Source: a virus. From it: 64,000 nt of DNA. The DNA lies in IMG/VR virus record IMGVR_UViG_3300010885_020782, positions 62,001 to 126,000 of that record. One strand, 5' to 3'. Each line of letters begins with the position of its first letter. The stretch's first letter is position 1. A model generated the notes under the pieces. It had not been told where the DNA came from. It made no database searches and was given only the letters and a program-made list of their open reading frames with translations. The translations under genes and the position numbers were made by a program. Below, piece by piece: positions 63,458 to 64,000 of this stretch.

Positions 63458-64000
63458 CAGAAAAGAAAATCGCCTATTGCTATGCCCGAGTCTCCACCCA
63501 GATGCAGGTGGATGACGGGGTAAGCCTTGATGCCCAAGAAAAGCAACTTCGTTATGCAGCGGAGTCGCAAGGGTATGAAGTGGAGATGCTTCGTGAAGAG
63601 GGTCGTTCTGGAAAGAACATCACTGGTCGTCCTGTCTTAAAGAAAGCCTTGGATGATTTAGATGCTGGAAGAGCAGAAGCCCTCTTTGTCACTCGTCTTG
63701 ACCGCCTTGCTCGCTCTACTCGTGACTTTCTTAGCATTGTTGACCGTTCACATAAATACAACTGGCGTCTAGCACTTCTTGATTTAGGTTTAGATACTGC
63801 AACTTATCAAGGACGCTTTGTTGTAACAATTATGTCTGCAATGGCAGAGATGGAACGCGGAATGATTTCGCTTCGTCAGAAAGATGTTCACCAAGATAGA
63901 CGTAATAATGGCAAAGTTTGGGGAGTTGATTTGGGACCACTACCTCTTGTAAATGAAACAGTTCTTACAAGAATACAAAATGAAAGAAGTCTTGGTTTAT
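63454..64000 (+). CDS. Serine recombinase (3' end off window)
   Basis: 182 residues are visible. The resolvase domain has YARVSTQMQ with S14 as nucleophile, LDAQEKQLRYA, EEGRSGKNITGRP, FVTRLDRLARSTRDF and a helix E region SAMAEMERGMIS. After it comes GKVWGVDLGPLPL..ILTRIQNERSLG, the start of either a large-serine-integrase recombinase domain or a resolvase HTH. It could integrate the phage genome or invert a segment. Confidence 0.8.
   Translation, partial: MTEKKIAYCYARVSTQMQVDDGVSLDAQEKQLRYAAESQGYEVEMLREEGRSGKNITGRPVLKKALDDLDAGRAEALFVTRLDRLARSTRDFLSIVDRSHKYNWRLALLDLGLDTATYQGRFVVTIMSAMAEMERGMISLRQKDVHQDRRNNGKVWGVDLGPLPLVNETVLTRIQNERSLGL

Overview
The window looks like part of a large tailed phage (or prophage) of a low-GC actinobacterium. 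A WhiB-family regulator with its four cysteines, DUF3039- and DUF7455-type proteins, two proteasome-like Ntn hydrolases and TGTGA-N6-TCACA (CRP/GlxR-like) sites point to an actinobacterial host. A portal protein, a collagen-like fibre, two sets of lysis genes, a terminase-small-like protein, tRNAs and a serine recombinase point to a phage. Genes are small, tightly packed and often joined by ATGA or TAATG overlaps. All identifications come from reading the sequence; no database search was run.

Layout. 0-11.9 kb is a leftward virion and head block: portal, Dps-like protein, a structural protein with a repeated basic domain, then a giant protein of at least 2,453 residues that runs off the left edge and carries a DEDDh exonuclease domain and an ArdC-like domain. 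11.9-12.65 kb is a divergent control region. 12.65-15.85 kb is a rightward block of short single-gene units, ending with a two-HTH regulator. 15.9-43.5 kb is a long leftward accessory block: a lysis cassette, about sixty mostly very small genes, a proteasome-like hydrolase, a VWA/zincin plus MoxR ATPase pair, a WhiB regulator and a terminase-small-like gene. 43.5-46.3 kb holds small zinc-binding genes and a glycosyltransferase. 46.3-64 kb is mostly rightward: CHAP endolysin, class II ribonucleotide reductase, SpeD-like protein, Hsp20, methyltransferase, a GH130-like propeller, four tRNAs and the start of a serine recombinase. Leftward genes interleaved there are a Mom-like DNA modifier, the collagen-like fibre pair and a second proteasome-like hydrolase.

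The most unusual feature is the regulatory architecture of 12.5-43.1 kb. Many one- or two-gene units have their own sigma70-type promoter and terminator. The gaps hold a recurring set of short motifs: a doubled heptamer TTTTTAC (29 copies found, none seen outside 13.3-43.1 kb), an ACTTCC-NAA-YAACTT element, GGCGTGTCG, and DnaA boxes. Seven CRP-like palindromes each sit 62-76 bp upstream of the predicted start of a promoter with a weak TTGC-type -35 box, which is Class I activator geometry. Several leaders and trailers fold into long stems, most strikingly a three-way junction at 33,154-33,223. A reasonable inference is that this block is a set of individually controlled host-takeover genes tied to host cAMP/CRP-like signalling and perhaps to DnaA. 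The dispersed heptamer element has no function I can name.
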